Assembly: GCF_000315625.1 (NCBI RefSeq)
Contig: NW_005434561.1
Coordinates: 27,535 to 91,534 of the forward strand
From: Guillardia theta CCMP2712
Taxonomy: Eukaryota > Cryptophyceae > Pyrenomonadales > Geminigeraceae
Direction of reading: 5' to 3'
DNA length: 64,000 bases
A program made the translations under genes and the position numbers. The first letter of the stretch is position 1, and each line of letters begins with the position of its first letter. Positions 48,919-58,199 of this stretch are shown here, one piece after another. A model generated the notes under the pieces. That model was not told where the DNA came from. It searched no databases and was given only the letters and a program-made list of their open reading frames with translations.

Positions 48919-49020
48919 GGAGGAGGAGGAGGAGGAGGTGATGGTGTTGGAGGTGGTGGTGGAGGAGGTAGAGGAGGAGGAGGAGGAGGAGGAGGTAGAG
49001 GTAGAGGTGGAGGAGGAGGT
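48341..49020. repeat. GAT/GTT/GGA trinucleotide repeat array with assembly gap
   Basis: Long GAT array with GTT, GAG and GGA blocks, interrupted by 100 Ns at 48635-48734. Long Asp, Met or Ile/Ser frames here are artefacts. The true array length is unknown. Confidence 0.95.
48635..48734. other. Assembly gap (100 N)
   Basis: Exactly 100 Ns, the conventional placeholder for a gap of unknown size, inside the GAT array. Distance and even contiguity across it are unproven. Confidence 0.97.
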
Positions 49021-49185
49021 GCAGGAGGTGGTGTGGTGGTGTGGTGTAGGCAGAGGGAAAGTCATCAATCATATGATGAAAGTCATCTTTTGGTTTTCAA
49101 GCGATTTGAGTTATGGGAGGAGTTGACGGCTTCTTGATTTGCAAGCTTTAGTGTTTACTTGTTTCTGCTAGATTGGTGTGCTCGT

Positions 49186-49590
49186 ATGGGTGCTGGAGCC
49201 AGCGCTAACAAGCGAAGGAGGGAGCAGCCAAGAATTAGAAACACGCTCCAGTCTCGGAAAACAGGTAGGCGTCGGAGTGGTGATTTTGCGATCTCCAACT
49301 GAAGGTAAAGGAGCAGAGCAACGACTCGGATGATGTTGAACCTATCGAAGATGAGGAACATATCAAGCGAGTCCGATCATTGTTGTGCTCAGATTTGCAG
49401 CTAGAGGACAATGAAGTCAACAGTGCAGCGGTATCGGATCATTTCCACAAGATAAAGCAATCGAGCCTCAGGTCTCGCAGGTCTGCCTCCTCTTCGCTTG
49501 TAACTAATGCGGTGCAGCTATGGATTTGAGCGACACGTTCAAGAATGCTTGAGCCGTTTGAGCTCTGATGATCCACAGAACTTGCGTTAG
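49186..49590 (+). CDS. Possible small basic protein with MGAGAS start
   Basis: The ATG at 49186 opens MGAGASANKRRREQPRIRN, a good N-myristoylation context. Downstream frames read SNDSDDVEPIEDEEHIKRVRSLL plus CSDLQLEDNEVNSAAVSDHFHKIK, then across a GT...GCAG intron YGFERHVQECLSRLSSDDPQNLR and a stop near 49590. The first junction could not be made in phase with a GT-AG intron, so the model is weak. 49600-49980 shows nothing else. Confidence 0.3.
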
Positions 49591-49984
49591 AGGCAAGGTC
49601 TGGTCATCTCTTCGATGCGATGGGCTCGATCCTCTGCTGCGGAGGATCTATGCCATGAGCCGTATCGTCATAGACCTTCTCCTGGCAACAGATGATGATG
49701 TCAGTTCTGGCACTCTTGTCTCTCTGAATTCGCATGCGCGTTGCAAATGATCTTGAACATGAAAGGAATGAGGGAGCCTAGTAGGCATCGGGAGCTTGAA
49801 ACTTGTGACGACTGATGGTCGGAAACTACCGCAGCACGTGTCACTGTGTATTCAAGTTGACAGTGAACGGCGAATGCGAGGAGTGTTTGCATAAAATTTC
49901 CCTAAGGTTATCTAAATATCATGTTTCATATTGAATATCAGGTCAAAATTGTCGCATCAGTGGTGCTTGTGACGGTCAGGCTGA

Positions 49985-50300
49985 CTGGCGCTGATGAGTT
50001 ATGACGGTTTCCGACCCCGCCCGCGGCCGGTGACTCCTGGGCCGGAGGCTCATCGCCGCGGGGGCCGCCTGTTAGGCAGCCTACGGTGGGCGCCCGCCGG
50101 GCCCGGCCAGCGCCACTGGGGGGCCTGGCAAGTTCCGCTAGGCCGGACTCTCGGAAGTCCCAACTCGCAACTTGGCAAAGCGGCCCCCGCGGCTGTGAGA
50201 GTCAGTTCAACCCGGGCCGCCAGTAAACAACCGTTGAACCGTTGCCGGCGGCCGGCCCAACTTGTTCCGAAGTTCCGACCGAGGTGAAGTTCAAGGTAAT
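49985..50300. repeat. GC-rich island, putative dispersed element
   Basis: CCGG/GGGCCGG-rich, with TTGTTCCGAAGTTCCGACC and GTGACCGTTACAGTCAACC at its right end, matching the vocabulary of the other islands. Not coding. Confidence 0.55.
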
Positions 50301-50706
50301 GTGACCGTTACAGTCAACCGTTGCGTGTCACTTTAGAATTGGGTAAGCGCGGAGATGAGGGCTTTTGGCAGCGTCAGCTCACAGACAGAAATGGCAGGGA
50401 ATGAGTTCGCTACTGCGAGGGGAGAGAGGAAGAGGAGGGGGGGGAGGAGGGGAAGAGAAGGAGGGGAAGAGAAGGAGGGGAAGAGAAGGAGGCAGTAGAG
50501 GAGAGAAAGTGGAAACGCATGAAGATATGATGCTAGAAATGCTCAGCACCTTCGAGTCAAGAATGAACGAGGAATGGATCCCAAGTCCTTGGTCTCTCTC
50601 GCCTGCCCTCCTGTGTTGATGCTGATGCTGATGCTGTTGATCTTGGAGCTGATGCATGTTGTCAGGTTTCATAAGCTAGAGTTGACGAGCTCTCTGCTTG
50701 TTCGCT

Positions 50707-52818
50707 ATGGCTGAAACAAGCATTGCCATGCGAATGATGCGTGCGGGGAGCTTAGTGGCAGCGCTATGCATGATGTGTGCGATGCTTCGGCTGAATGACT
50801 CGAAGCCCTCGGAGTTATCGATGAAGTTGAGAAGTCATGATGCGGAGGCGATCGGGAGCAGACACTCTGCCTCTCTTCACCCTTCCTCGTCCCCTCATGC
50901 GACTGTGCCGCACGCTCACACTCACCTCAAGGCAAGAGCTTTGCATGCGAGCTCGAGGAAACTTTCAGCGAAAGAAATAAAAGAGCAGCGGGAGGAGGAC
51001 GAGATCTGGAAGACGGAGCAGGCGATGAAGGCACAGCTCAATCAGGAGACGAACGAGCGGCAGGGAAAACTCTGGCACCAGACTGTTGCCGTCGTGCACG
51101 CGCACGACCCCAACGCCAAGCTGATTGCGAAGCTGGAGCCGAAGGAAGGGGTTGTGAAGAGCAAGGGGCCGGCTGAGGAAGAAGGGAGGCAGACCAGCAG
51201 AGGTCGAGCTCATGAGGGTACGAGCTCGAGCACCCAGAACCTGCTCAAGGATCAGCTGGACAATTCACTCAAGTCGAAGATGGCAAACAGCTTTAACAGC
51301 ATCCAAACGAGCGAGCAGAAGAAGCTGTCCAAGACAACTCGCAACAGCAAACTAGCTGAGACGGCAGAAGCGCATGCCAAGATGGCGAGGAGTGACATAG
51401 CGAAGATGCTGAAGAATCAGCTAGACTCGTCTGTGAAGGAAGAGATCTCTCGTGCTAAGCAGCTGAGCTCCTTCAATAGCAACTCTCAGCTGGAAGCGCG
51501 ACTGAAAGCTGAACTCGACAGCAAGGCAAAGGAGCAGCAGAAGAAAATGCTGGAGGAATCGTCCAAGCCAAGCATGTACCATGCTCGCAAGAAGCTCAGC
51601 GGCTCCGTGGAAAGAGCAGAGAGAATTCGAGATCAACTGACGCGGAAGATGAAGGAGGAGGACGCGATCAGGTCGCAACTGAATCAAGCAACAAAACAGA
51701 AGGAAAAGGAGCTTTGGAAGGACCAGAGAGAGGGGAAGAAGCCTGCGGAGGATGAGGTAAATAGCCTAATTGTTGTTGACGCGACCTCAAACAAAGCGTG
51801 TGACTGCAGCATAAATCGAAGAAGCACGGTTTGCAATACTACCTCCGAAAACAGCTGGACAAGAACTCGGCCTCTTCAGAGAATCAGCTTTACCTGCAGA
51901 GCATGCAGAGCAAGCTGTTGGAGGGGATCAAGAAGCTCGTCTTGGACAAACACTTGGATGCGACGGACAGGCAGAAAGCGATTCATGCTGCTGAGATGAG
52001 ACTCTTCAAGGCCTCGATGAGCGGTGAGCCGTCAGATCGAAAAGTCCAGCCTGTTTGTTACATGTGCTGACGTGTGTGCAGCCGCCAGGAAGAGGGATCA
52101 GGATGCTTCGTCTTCGGTACACGATGCTCCTTGCCAGAGATAAGTTTGACTCACAAGGTCATTGTCAGGAGCCTGAGCACCAGGCAAAGAAGGTGAACTC
52201 GGGGAAACTCTACTCCGACGAGAAGAATCTGCTTGAGAACGCACTCAAGGTACGCAAACACTCTAGTCTTGTGCTCTCTGATGGACTTGTTAGCTGCACG
52301 TCGAGGGGAAGTCAAAGTTCTTCAACTCTGTAATGACAGCGCATTGTGAATCTGAATGACGGGCAGTTCCAGGTGTCGAAGAGTTCCTCTGCAAAGCAGG
52401 ATGAGGTAAGGCTCTCTTGTCCTGCTCCACTTCACCGCTGAGTTGCCACCAGGATACGAGGACGAAGCCGAGCTCTGTGAATTCTCGACACATGGTATCT
52501 TGTGATCAGCTGCATCATGGTTGACTGACGGAGGTTGAGATTCACGACATGGCGCATGCCAACCAGAGGATCAAGGACCATGTGAGAGCGCGGCATGGTG
52601 TCCCTGCGATCGCTGACGGTGTTGACAGTTCCGAGCGGACTGGGTTCCCTTCATGGACTCCCTGAAGAGCTCAAATGCGCTGCAGGTATGTGAAGCAACA
52701 AGCTTTCACCATGTTGAGCTGCTTCCAGGCGGCGGATCAGGCGGCAAAGCGGCTGGCAAAGAACCGGGAGAAGACTGTGAAAGAGGCTACTCAGGATATG
52801 GACGAAGCCGTTGAGTAA
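50707..52818 (+). CDS. Signal-anchor protein with long coiled coil, multi-exon
   Basis: Not recognised. From the ATG at 50707 a hydrophobic segment (AGSLVAALCMMCAML) follows a 14-residue N-terminus. The first exon then runs over 340 residues of Lys/Glu/Gln/Ser coiled coil to about 51755 (GKKPAEDE). Two related segments, IWKTEQAMKAQLNQETNERQGKLWHQ and AIRSQLNQATKQKEKELWKDQ, are an internal repeat. Further exons read YYLRKQLDKNSASSENQLYLQSMQSKLLEGIKKLV, EPEHQAKKVNSGKLYSDEKNLLENALK, RIVNLNDGQFQVSKSSSAKQDE, VEIHDMAHANQRIKDHVRARHG, and AADQAAKRLAKNREKTVKEATQDMDEAVE with stop at 52816-52818. Probably one large lumenal or extracellular rod. Same architecture as the gene at 18212-19525. Confidence 0.7.
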
Positions 52819-53000
52819 GACAGCCGCAGCTGGTCAAGCCCTAAGATAGAAATGGACTGCTCTTCTGTTATAATACTAAAATCTGGATTTCCAAATTTTG
52901 TTCGCTTTGTTGACAAAAATTGGACGACTTTAATGATTGCAGATTCACTTTTACCAAGAAATGTGCCGAATATTCTCAGCAGATCCCGAACAAGCGAACA

Positions 53001-54679
53001 TTATGTTACGCTGGTTGCAAAATTCAATGTAAGGTAATCAAATCGGCAGATTTTGTCATGGATGTAGTGATTGGAGAGGTTTGATAGTGAATTGGATCCT
53101 CCCTGTGAAATAGCGTTCAAGCATTCGATCTCGTACTTTGAATCTTGTATCAACATCTCTTCGAGCTCGTTCCTCCACCTAGGATTCTCTTTGATAACCT
53201 TGTAAGAGGTCTCAGATTGACCTCTCAAAAGATTACTTCTTCTCGCTCACCTTCCTTTCGCACATTCGAGAAATTCTTGCTCGGTCTCTTGACGACAACT
53301 CAAGTCTTAACGCTTTGGGTACTCCAAATACTTTCATGTCGTTGGAATGCAAACCAAGCCATCGCATCGTAGGGCAACGAAGAAACTCTCTTTCGTGCTC
53401 TCGCGAGTGACTTCCAAACGCATATGTCAAAATAATCTCAACGCCATCTGGATCCCAGTCCGCAATTCCATAAATCGGGAGATTGGGATGCGATTTGCTT
53501 AATCGGCTCAAGAGAATCCGTGTTTGCACATCTGGCAATCTCAATCTGAATCATTCTTACTTGAAATTGTTTTTACCTGGGTAACCACAACCTGTCAACA
53601 GGATAGCTCTGCCTGCATATTTGCTGACAGCGTATGGAACGTTAGCAGCGATGGATATCTCAAGTGAAAGAGATTCTAAATAACCTTTCAATAAATTTGT
53701 CTGAATAAATTTGGGTTAGCAAGGAGCATCATTTTGCAACGTGCTGACCGTCACACAATCTTCGAAAGATGCATTCCTTTTCTACGACAAAAAGTGCATG
53801 GGCTTGGTCCACAAAAAGCTCTCTGCAACAACATGATGTGAACATTGGAGGCATTTTTCATGAAAAATTGACATTTCATGTGAAAACGATGGAAGGGTTG
53901 TTGGTCCTGAGTGACAATGAATTAAATTTCCTTGCAAATCCTTCATGACAAGAGCTCCATAGACTAATCCTTTGGAATACGAGACAATGTTGAGCTGAAA
54001 CCTTGGGACATTACATATCCTCGCCAAAAGCTCTATTGCCTTGTCACTGAACAGATAATTCAATTACAGATCAAAGTGGGAGAGCTTAGTGACAGACACC
54101 TGTTAATTTGTTTTCCAAACACCTTTCCATCAGCATAGAATATATCTGCAATCAAAGCTCAGATGCCTGTTTTAGATCCTAGTATCACAATTGTGCATGA
54201 ACCTCGCTTCGTGGACGTTTTGTTGGCTTTCAGCAAGGAACATACCAACTGTGCAACTCTGAAGAAGCGAGCGCATCTGAGCAAATTCTTGGAACTCCTG
54301 CCTCGTAATGACAGAACACCAGAGGAAAATTTAAATCCATCTTTTGGATCTTCAAAATCTAAACATTCGTTCGGAGAATCGTCCATGTACATTTGTCCTG
54401 ACCGATATTTGATAGTCGGGAACTTGTCGTTGGCCAAAGCCCTAAAACAGTGCGCAACGATGGAAAGGACTCTGTCGAGAACTAGTTCACGCTGAGAATC
54501 TTTGATCGAATACTCTCTAAGCGGATCGGATGATTCAAAGGCATCCAGCGCATTGAAGACTTCCTCCTCGGTACTGAGCTATGTCAGAGTCTGTTCAAGT
54601 ATACAATGCTTGCATACGTATCATCGAAATCCTTCATCCTGTTGAGAAGAAGCGATAATAAGGTATTGCTTGATTCCAT
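53001..54679 (-). CDS. SPO11: Spo11 / topoisomerase VI A-type meiotic DNA cleavage subunit, multi-exon
   Basis: Makes meiotic double-strand breaks in the nucleus by a topoisomerase II-like tyrosine reaction. Joined exons read VFNALDAFESSDP, VLDRVLSIVAHCFRALANDKFPTIKYRS (N-terminal helix), TSTKRDIFYADGKVFGKQINR (catalytic Tyr in KRDIFY), CNVPRFQLNIVSYSKGLVYGAL, ALFVVEKECIFRRLCD (metal-binding Glu), AILLTGCGYPDVQTRILLSRLS, PIYGIADWDPDGVEIILTYAFGS (Toprim DxD), MRWLGLHSNDMKVFGVP, and KVIKENPRWRNELEEMLIQDSKYEIE near the end, stop 53001-53003. Solved introns include 53199-53250 and 54574-54617 (44 nt). GCGYPD replaces the usual GKGYPD. Two in-frame ATGs are possible, 54679 and 54637; the latter overlaps the stop of the upstream gene as ATGA. 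All catalytic residues I can check are present. Confidence 0.92.
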
Positions 54680-55842
54680 ACCAAACGATTCAAACACATT
54701 AAATTTGTTCGAAATTTCTTTGTGGCACTGGTCCAAGCATAAGCATAGACTCTTCGCAAAGCTCTGATGACTGCAGTTAAATTCATGGCAGATCACGCGA
54801 ATGAGTCACCGGATGAACAATCTCTTCGCGAACTCTTTGTAACGACTCACTCCCCATTTCTGTGATAGCTTGTCGAAACATGCTTGAGATCGTTGATGTT
54901 AATGTCGACAGTGGCACAGAATCACCCCCGGTTTCATTCCAGCTGATGTAGCAAGTAATTTCTGTGTTGTCCTCAAGTCGAGCTCTCCGTTCTGATCGTT
55001 TCACCCGATTTGTGTTGCCGTAAAAGCTGCACGGCGTTGAAATGTACTTTTCAAAGTAGGTCAGAAACTTGTCTATGTTTTCGAAAGGAGATATGTTCAT
55101 GGGAACGCAGTTAAGAAACGCAAAAATTTTGATACGTGACTCCGGCTTGCTGTCAGGATCATGAGCCTCACAACTGGTATGCAGTCCCACCCAGACATGA
55201 ACCTCGGCACCTGCAACTTGTTTCATGATTCGATGACTTAACTCGCTCTTCTGATGTTCTGTCAGTCTTTGAAAGTTGGTCTCGAACGAATTGCGAACTT
55301 GGAAACCCCCATACACAACACAGAAGTTGCTTGCAACGGACTTAAGCCTCACACATACCGACTGTGGCCTTACTGGTCAAAACCAATGGAAATGATAAGC
55401 ACAAAGCAGATGACTTACTGGATTCAGGCGCTGCAGAAGCACACAGAACTCTTCTAGTGCAGCATGTCCTTGCAGACATCCAACAGATCCATCGAAGGTC
55501 AAAATTAGGATATTCGATGACTGAGTGCCAACAGTTTGAAATGAAGAAAACTCCCCCTCAGTCTTTTCAATAAGTTAGACAAAACAAACATTGACGCAGA
55601 GAGCCTTTACTCACTTTTTCGTCATCATCAGCCATCCTGGCATTCTGGCAGATGCCGTTCGATACAAATGCTGACAGCCACGATTTTTCCTCCTCGATGG
55701 ATTCGAACAGAAATCCTTCCCCGTCGTCCCCGATGCCGACTAGCCATTTGTCATTTCTCTGCTCGCAGATGATTTTAAAGTCTCGGCATCTTCTTCGGGT
55801 CGCCGCGTAGCTCAGCGCCTTGTGCATAGCTGCGCCGAGCAT
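54634..55842 (-). CDS. Topoisomerase VI B-like (MTOPVIB/TOPOVIBL-type) protein, multi-exon
   Basis: Proposed partner of Spo11. The ATG at 55842 opens LGAAMHKALSYAATRRRCRDFKIICEQRN, then LVGIGDDGEGF: a GHKL-type N-box helix, here degenerate (LSYAAT where active enzymes have N-x-x-D-A), and a G1 box (GDDGEGF). Intron GTGAGT...GAAAAG joins to FQTVGTQSSNILILTFDGS. The large exon (55352-54850) holds VRLKSVASNFCVVYGGFQVR, AEVHVWVGLH, RIKIFAFLNCVPMNISPFENI and DSVPLSTLTSTISSMFRQAITEMG, whose order fits a topoVIB transducer domain (NRVPL..., VPF...EI..AI..G). After a strong GTGAGT donor the last exon reads IIRALRRVYAYAWTSATKK and ends at a TGA (54634-54636) overlapping the SPO11 ATG. Family call rests on motif order and position beside SPO11. 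MutL-like GHKL protein is the alternative. Confidence 0.55.
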
Positions 55843-56009
55843 TTGGCGGGAAAGAAGTTTGTGGCTTTCACTCTAATAATATTTTATTAATAAAGGGTCG
55901 CCAAACTAAAAACCCCGTTCCCCTTCCTCCCCTTCCCTCTACGATTTTTCGTGCTCGGTAACCAGGTTGATATTTCGGCGCTGTGACGTGCCAAGGTTTG
56001 CCCATCAGG

Positions 56010-56711
56010 ATGGTCGAAGAAAATGATCACACAACGAAGAAGAAGACGGACGACGTCACGCTGCTTGCATCAGGCCTAGACGAAATGCTTGACGCCTCAG
56101 CCATATCTGGGGGCCTTCTCGACGAAGACTCTTGGTTTCTCTTGCGTGCTGAGTCCCTCCGGAGAAAGAACGTCCATGATGCCCAAGAGACGGTCACACA
56201 ATCGCTGGACACGCAAGAGCTGAAGTTGAGCGAGATCCTCCCCACGGAGACAGGCTTGCAGACCAAGAGGAGGAGAGTGGAACGAGCTTGCGAGTTCTGC
56301 CGAAGGAGGAAGCTCAAGTGCGACGATCAGAGGCCCTGCTCCAGCTGCGCTGGGAGGATGACAGGCTGTAGAGACTGTCACAAGGGAGCTGAGTGGGAGG
56401 CGCAGCTCGCCGCGCTAGGCAAGAATGCTGGGCTCTACTGGAAGATGCGCCACAATGTTTCGCAGGCATGCGACCGTTGCAGGAAGCTCAAGTCCAAGTG
56501 TGGAGACACTCGACCATGCTGGCGCTGCGTGAAGAGCGGGTGTGCGGACAAGTGTGCGGACGAGGCCAAGGTCTCAAACTCATCGCAGACACCAGAGTCA
56601 GACTACTGGGGGAGTGACGGGGAATTCGATAGGGCGAAGCAGGAGTCGCCGCTGTCATCGTCCCCCGCCTCACCTGCCGTGTCGCTGGTCAACGATCACA
56701 AGCTCGAGTGA
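56010..56711 (+). CDS. Tandem Zn2Cys6-like zinc-cluster protein, copy 1
   Basis: Probably a nuclear DNA-binding regulator, 233 aa, single exon from the ATG at 56010 (a non-ATG extension upstream is not needed). Two Cys clusters: ACEFCRRRKLKCDDQRPCSSC-x6-C, spacing C-x2-C-x6-C-x5-C-x2-C-x6-C and exactly Zn2Cys6 with the basic loop RRRKLK; and ACDRCRKLKSKCGDTRPCWRC-x4-C-x3-C. The N-terminal 90 residues are acidic (DEMLDASAISGGLLDEDSW), a possible activation region. The tail is Ser/Pro-rich. It differs from copy 2 at ETGLQ context (T versus M) and GEFDRA versus GEANGA. Target genes unknown. Confidence 0.82.
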   Translation: MVEENDHTTKKKTDDVTLLASGLDEMLDASAISGGLLDEDSWFLLRAESLRRKNVHDAQETVTQSLDTQELKLSEILPTETGLQTKRRRVERACEFCRRRKLKCDDQRPCSSCAGRMTGCRDCHKGAEWEAQLAALGKNAGLYWKMRHNVSQACDRCRKLKSKCGDTRPCWRCVKSGCADKCADEAKVSNSSQTPESDYWGSDGEFDRAKQESPLSSSPASPAVSLVNDHKLE

Positions 56712-56745
56712 ATGAAAGAGCACGTGTGAGAGCCTTTTGTGTACT

Positions 56746-57056
56746 GAAGCTGTACCTGGAGGGATCGTTGAGGGCCTGGGCCTTCATCAAGCGCTCCATG
56801 TTAGCGGTGTAGCCGTAGGTTCCAGTGACAACGGCCATGGGGGAGGTGGTGAGGCGGTTGGAGATGACGAGCTTCTCCACCTTGTCACCGAGGAGCTTCT
56901 TGTACCACTCGATGAGGTCCTTGAGGTTCTCCTTGGCCTTCTCCCTCCTCTTCTTCTCCTTCTTCTCCTCCTTGTCTCCGAACTTAAGGTCCTCCTTGGC
57001 TGCGTTCATGAGCTTGTGGTCCTCGTACTCGTCCATGTGCTGAACGGCGTACTCGT
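56746..57056 (-). pseudogene. GRP94 (Hsp90) 3' coding fragment
   Basis: About 104 codons identical to the GRP94 gene, from [14 protein letters not shown] to NDPSRYS, with no start, no upstream body and no C-terminus. It lies in antisense beside zinc-cluster copy 1 and is truncated at both the duplication edge (57056) and the internal deletion (56745). Non-functional as a chaperone gene. Confidence 0.93.
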
Positions 57057-57063
57057 AAATGGG

Positions 57064-57378
57064 GTGGACTTGCACAAACCATGGATCATTGTCAAGGTTT
57101 GCTTGCAGTTGCACAATTTTATTCTGGATCAGGACAACGAAGATGCACAACCATTGGATGAAATTTCGTTACCCATTAAGCACAGATGTGATATAGCTGT
57201 TCCTGATCGATTGCAAGAGTGCGACCGACCGCTCCGCAATGAACATGGAGCGCCTGCGTACACCTTATGTTATCACCCACCGCCGGGTGCAAGTGAAAGC
57301 AACCACAATCACCTCATGCGTTCTGCCCTGGTGCAGAGGATGCAGGACCTAAATCTTCGCCGTCCTCCTGTTCGGTGA
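57064..57378 (+). pseudogene. Harbinger/PIF-like DDE transposase C-terminal fragment
   Basis: The frame reads HKPWIIVKVCLQLHNFILDQDNED, then LPIKHRCDIAVPDRLQECDRP and a His/Pro-rich tail with stop at 57378. The IIVKVCLQLHNF block matches the I-x2-x-C-x2-LHNF signature near the end of PIF/Harbinger (DDE_Tnp_4) transposases. Nothing of the DDE core precedes it. Instead the frame runs in from the antisense of the GRP94 fragment at 57056. Probably a remnant left at the duplication breakpoint. Confidence 0.5.
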
Positions 57379-58132
57379 TCGTGGTTTCCTGTCGTTTGTT
57401 CGATGTGTCCGCTTGGCGTGCATGCCACTTGAGCTTTTGCTGTTTCAGTTCACTTTCTAAAATATACCGCACGTCACTTGGCAAGGTATGGTCACGCAGT
57501 TCCCGTGTAATTCGCAGGATCTGAGATACTATCAAGCGAGTTGTCCGCGCATCGACTTCTGCAAGTCTGGCCACGGACTCAGCTTCCCTTGCCTTCGACT
57601 TTGCTTCCCTTGCCACGGACTCAGCTTCCCTTTGATTCCATGCATCTCTACGAGCATGTTCCGCAGACATAATGATACGATCTATCGAAGGGGCGGCATC
57701 GTTCACAGATCCAGTCATGCTCGAAGATGCTGTATCGGAATGTCGTGACGAGTAGTCTGCCATAATAAGCTTCTGCTTCTTTGCTGACCCCTTCGATCTT
57801 TCATGACATTCCTTCTCGGATGCGATAGGGGAACCTCTCTTTTTACCAACCTTGGCACTCCTGTTCATGCAGTCGGGTACTCCATCAAGGAAACGGTTGC
57901 CTTTCAGTGGCGTTATCAGCGACTTTGTATAGTCGGTCGATGACTTTTCATGCCCTTTGAGACGCTTTAACATACGCAAAGACTGCCTTGCCTCGTCGTC
58001 ATCGTCTTCGGACCATTCTTCATCCCATTCATCACGATCATAAAGATCATCGGTACGTTCGTCTTCAGGCAAAGATTCCTCATCCCATTCATCAAGATCA
58101 TCAAGATCACCGCATTTTGTCGCTTGCTGCAT
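57314..58132 (-). CDS. Hypothetical acidic/coiled-coil protein, single exon (possible Harbinger accessory protein)
   Basis: 272 aa from the ATG at 58132 (frame open to 58234). An acidic repeat near the N-terminus (LDDLDEWDEESLPED, YDRDEWDEEW) precedes Lys-rich sequence and an Ala/Arg/Glu heptad helix (QREAESVAREAKSKAREAESVARLAEVDARTTRLIVSQI). Not recognised. Position head-on to a Harbinger-like transposase fragment, with overlapping 3' ends, would suit the second (DNA-binding/nuclear import) gene of a Harbinger element, but no Myb/SANT signature is clear. The other explanation is an unrelated host gene. Confidence 0.5.
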   Translation of the reverse strand: MQQATKCGDLDDLDEWDEESLPEDERTDDLYDRDEWDEEWSEDDDDEARQSLRMLKRLKGHEKSSTDYTKSLITPLKGNRFLDGVPDCMNRSAKVGKKRGSPIASEKECHERSKGSAKKQKLIMADYSSRHSDTASSSMTGSVNDAAPSIDRIIMSAEHARRDAWNQREAESVAREAKSKAREAESVARLAEVDARTTRLIVSQILRITRELRDHTLPSDVRYILESELKQQKLKWHARQADTSNKRQETTITEQEDGEDLGPASSAPGQNA

Positions 58133-58199
58133 GTCAAGCGGTGGCGAGAGCAACTCACGAAATGCAAGCGCGCCAAAATTGCAACTATTGTGCCACTGA

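Larger units (their letters stand above)
55913..57056 (+). repeat. Left arm of inverted duplication
   Basis: Reverse complement of 61144-62899 at very high identity, except that the segment equivalent to 61456-62066 (about 611 bp) is missing, with the join at about 56745. It carries a full copy of the tandem zinc-cluster gene and about 310 bp of the GRP94 coding sequence in antisense. I saw no mismatch in the GRP94 part, and only a few (including two short clusters) in the zinc-cluster part. Confidence 0.93.

Noticed and set aside
48302-49126. Asp-rich, Met-rich and Ser-rich frames spanning the GAT array
   Set aside because: Simple repeat interrupted by 100 Ns; no real sequence supports continuity.
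54580-54800. Certain in-frame fusion of the TopoVIB-like protein to SPO11
   Set aside because: A continuous frame needs a weak donor (GTCGTT), while the strong GTGAGT donor leads to a separate stop overlapping the SPO11 ATG. Kept only as an alternative.
55795-55850. tRNA-like stretch GTCGCCGCGTAGCTCAGCGCC
   Set aside because: It has a B-arm-like GTAGCTCAG word but no acceptor, anticodon or T-stem pairing; it is the start of the TopoVIB-like exon.
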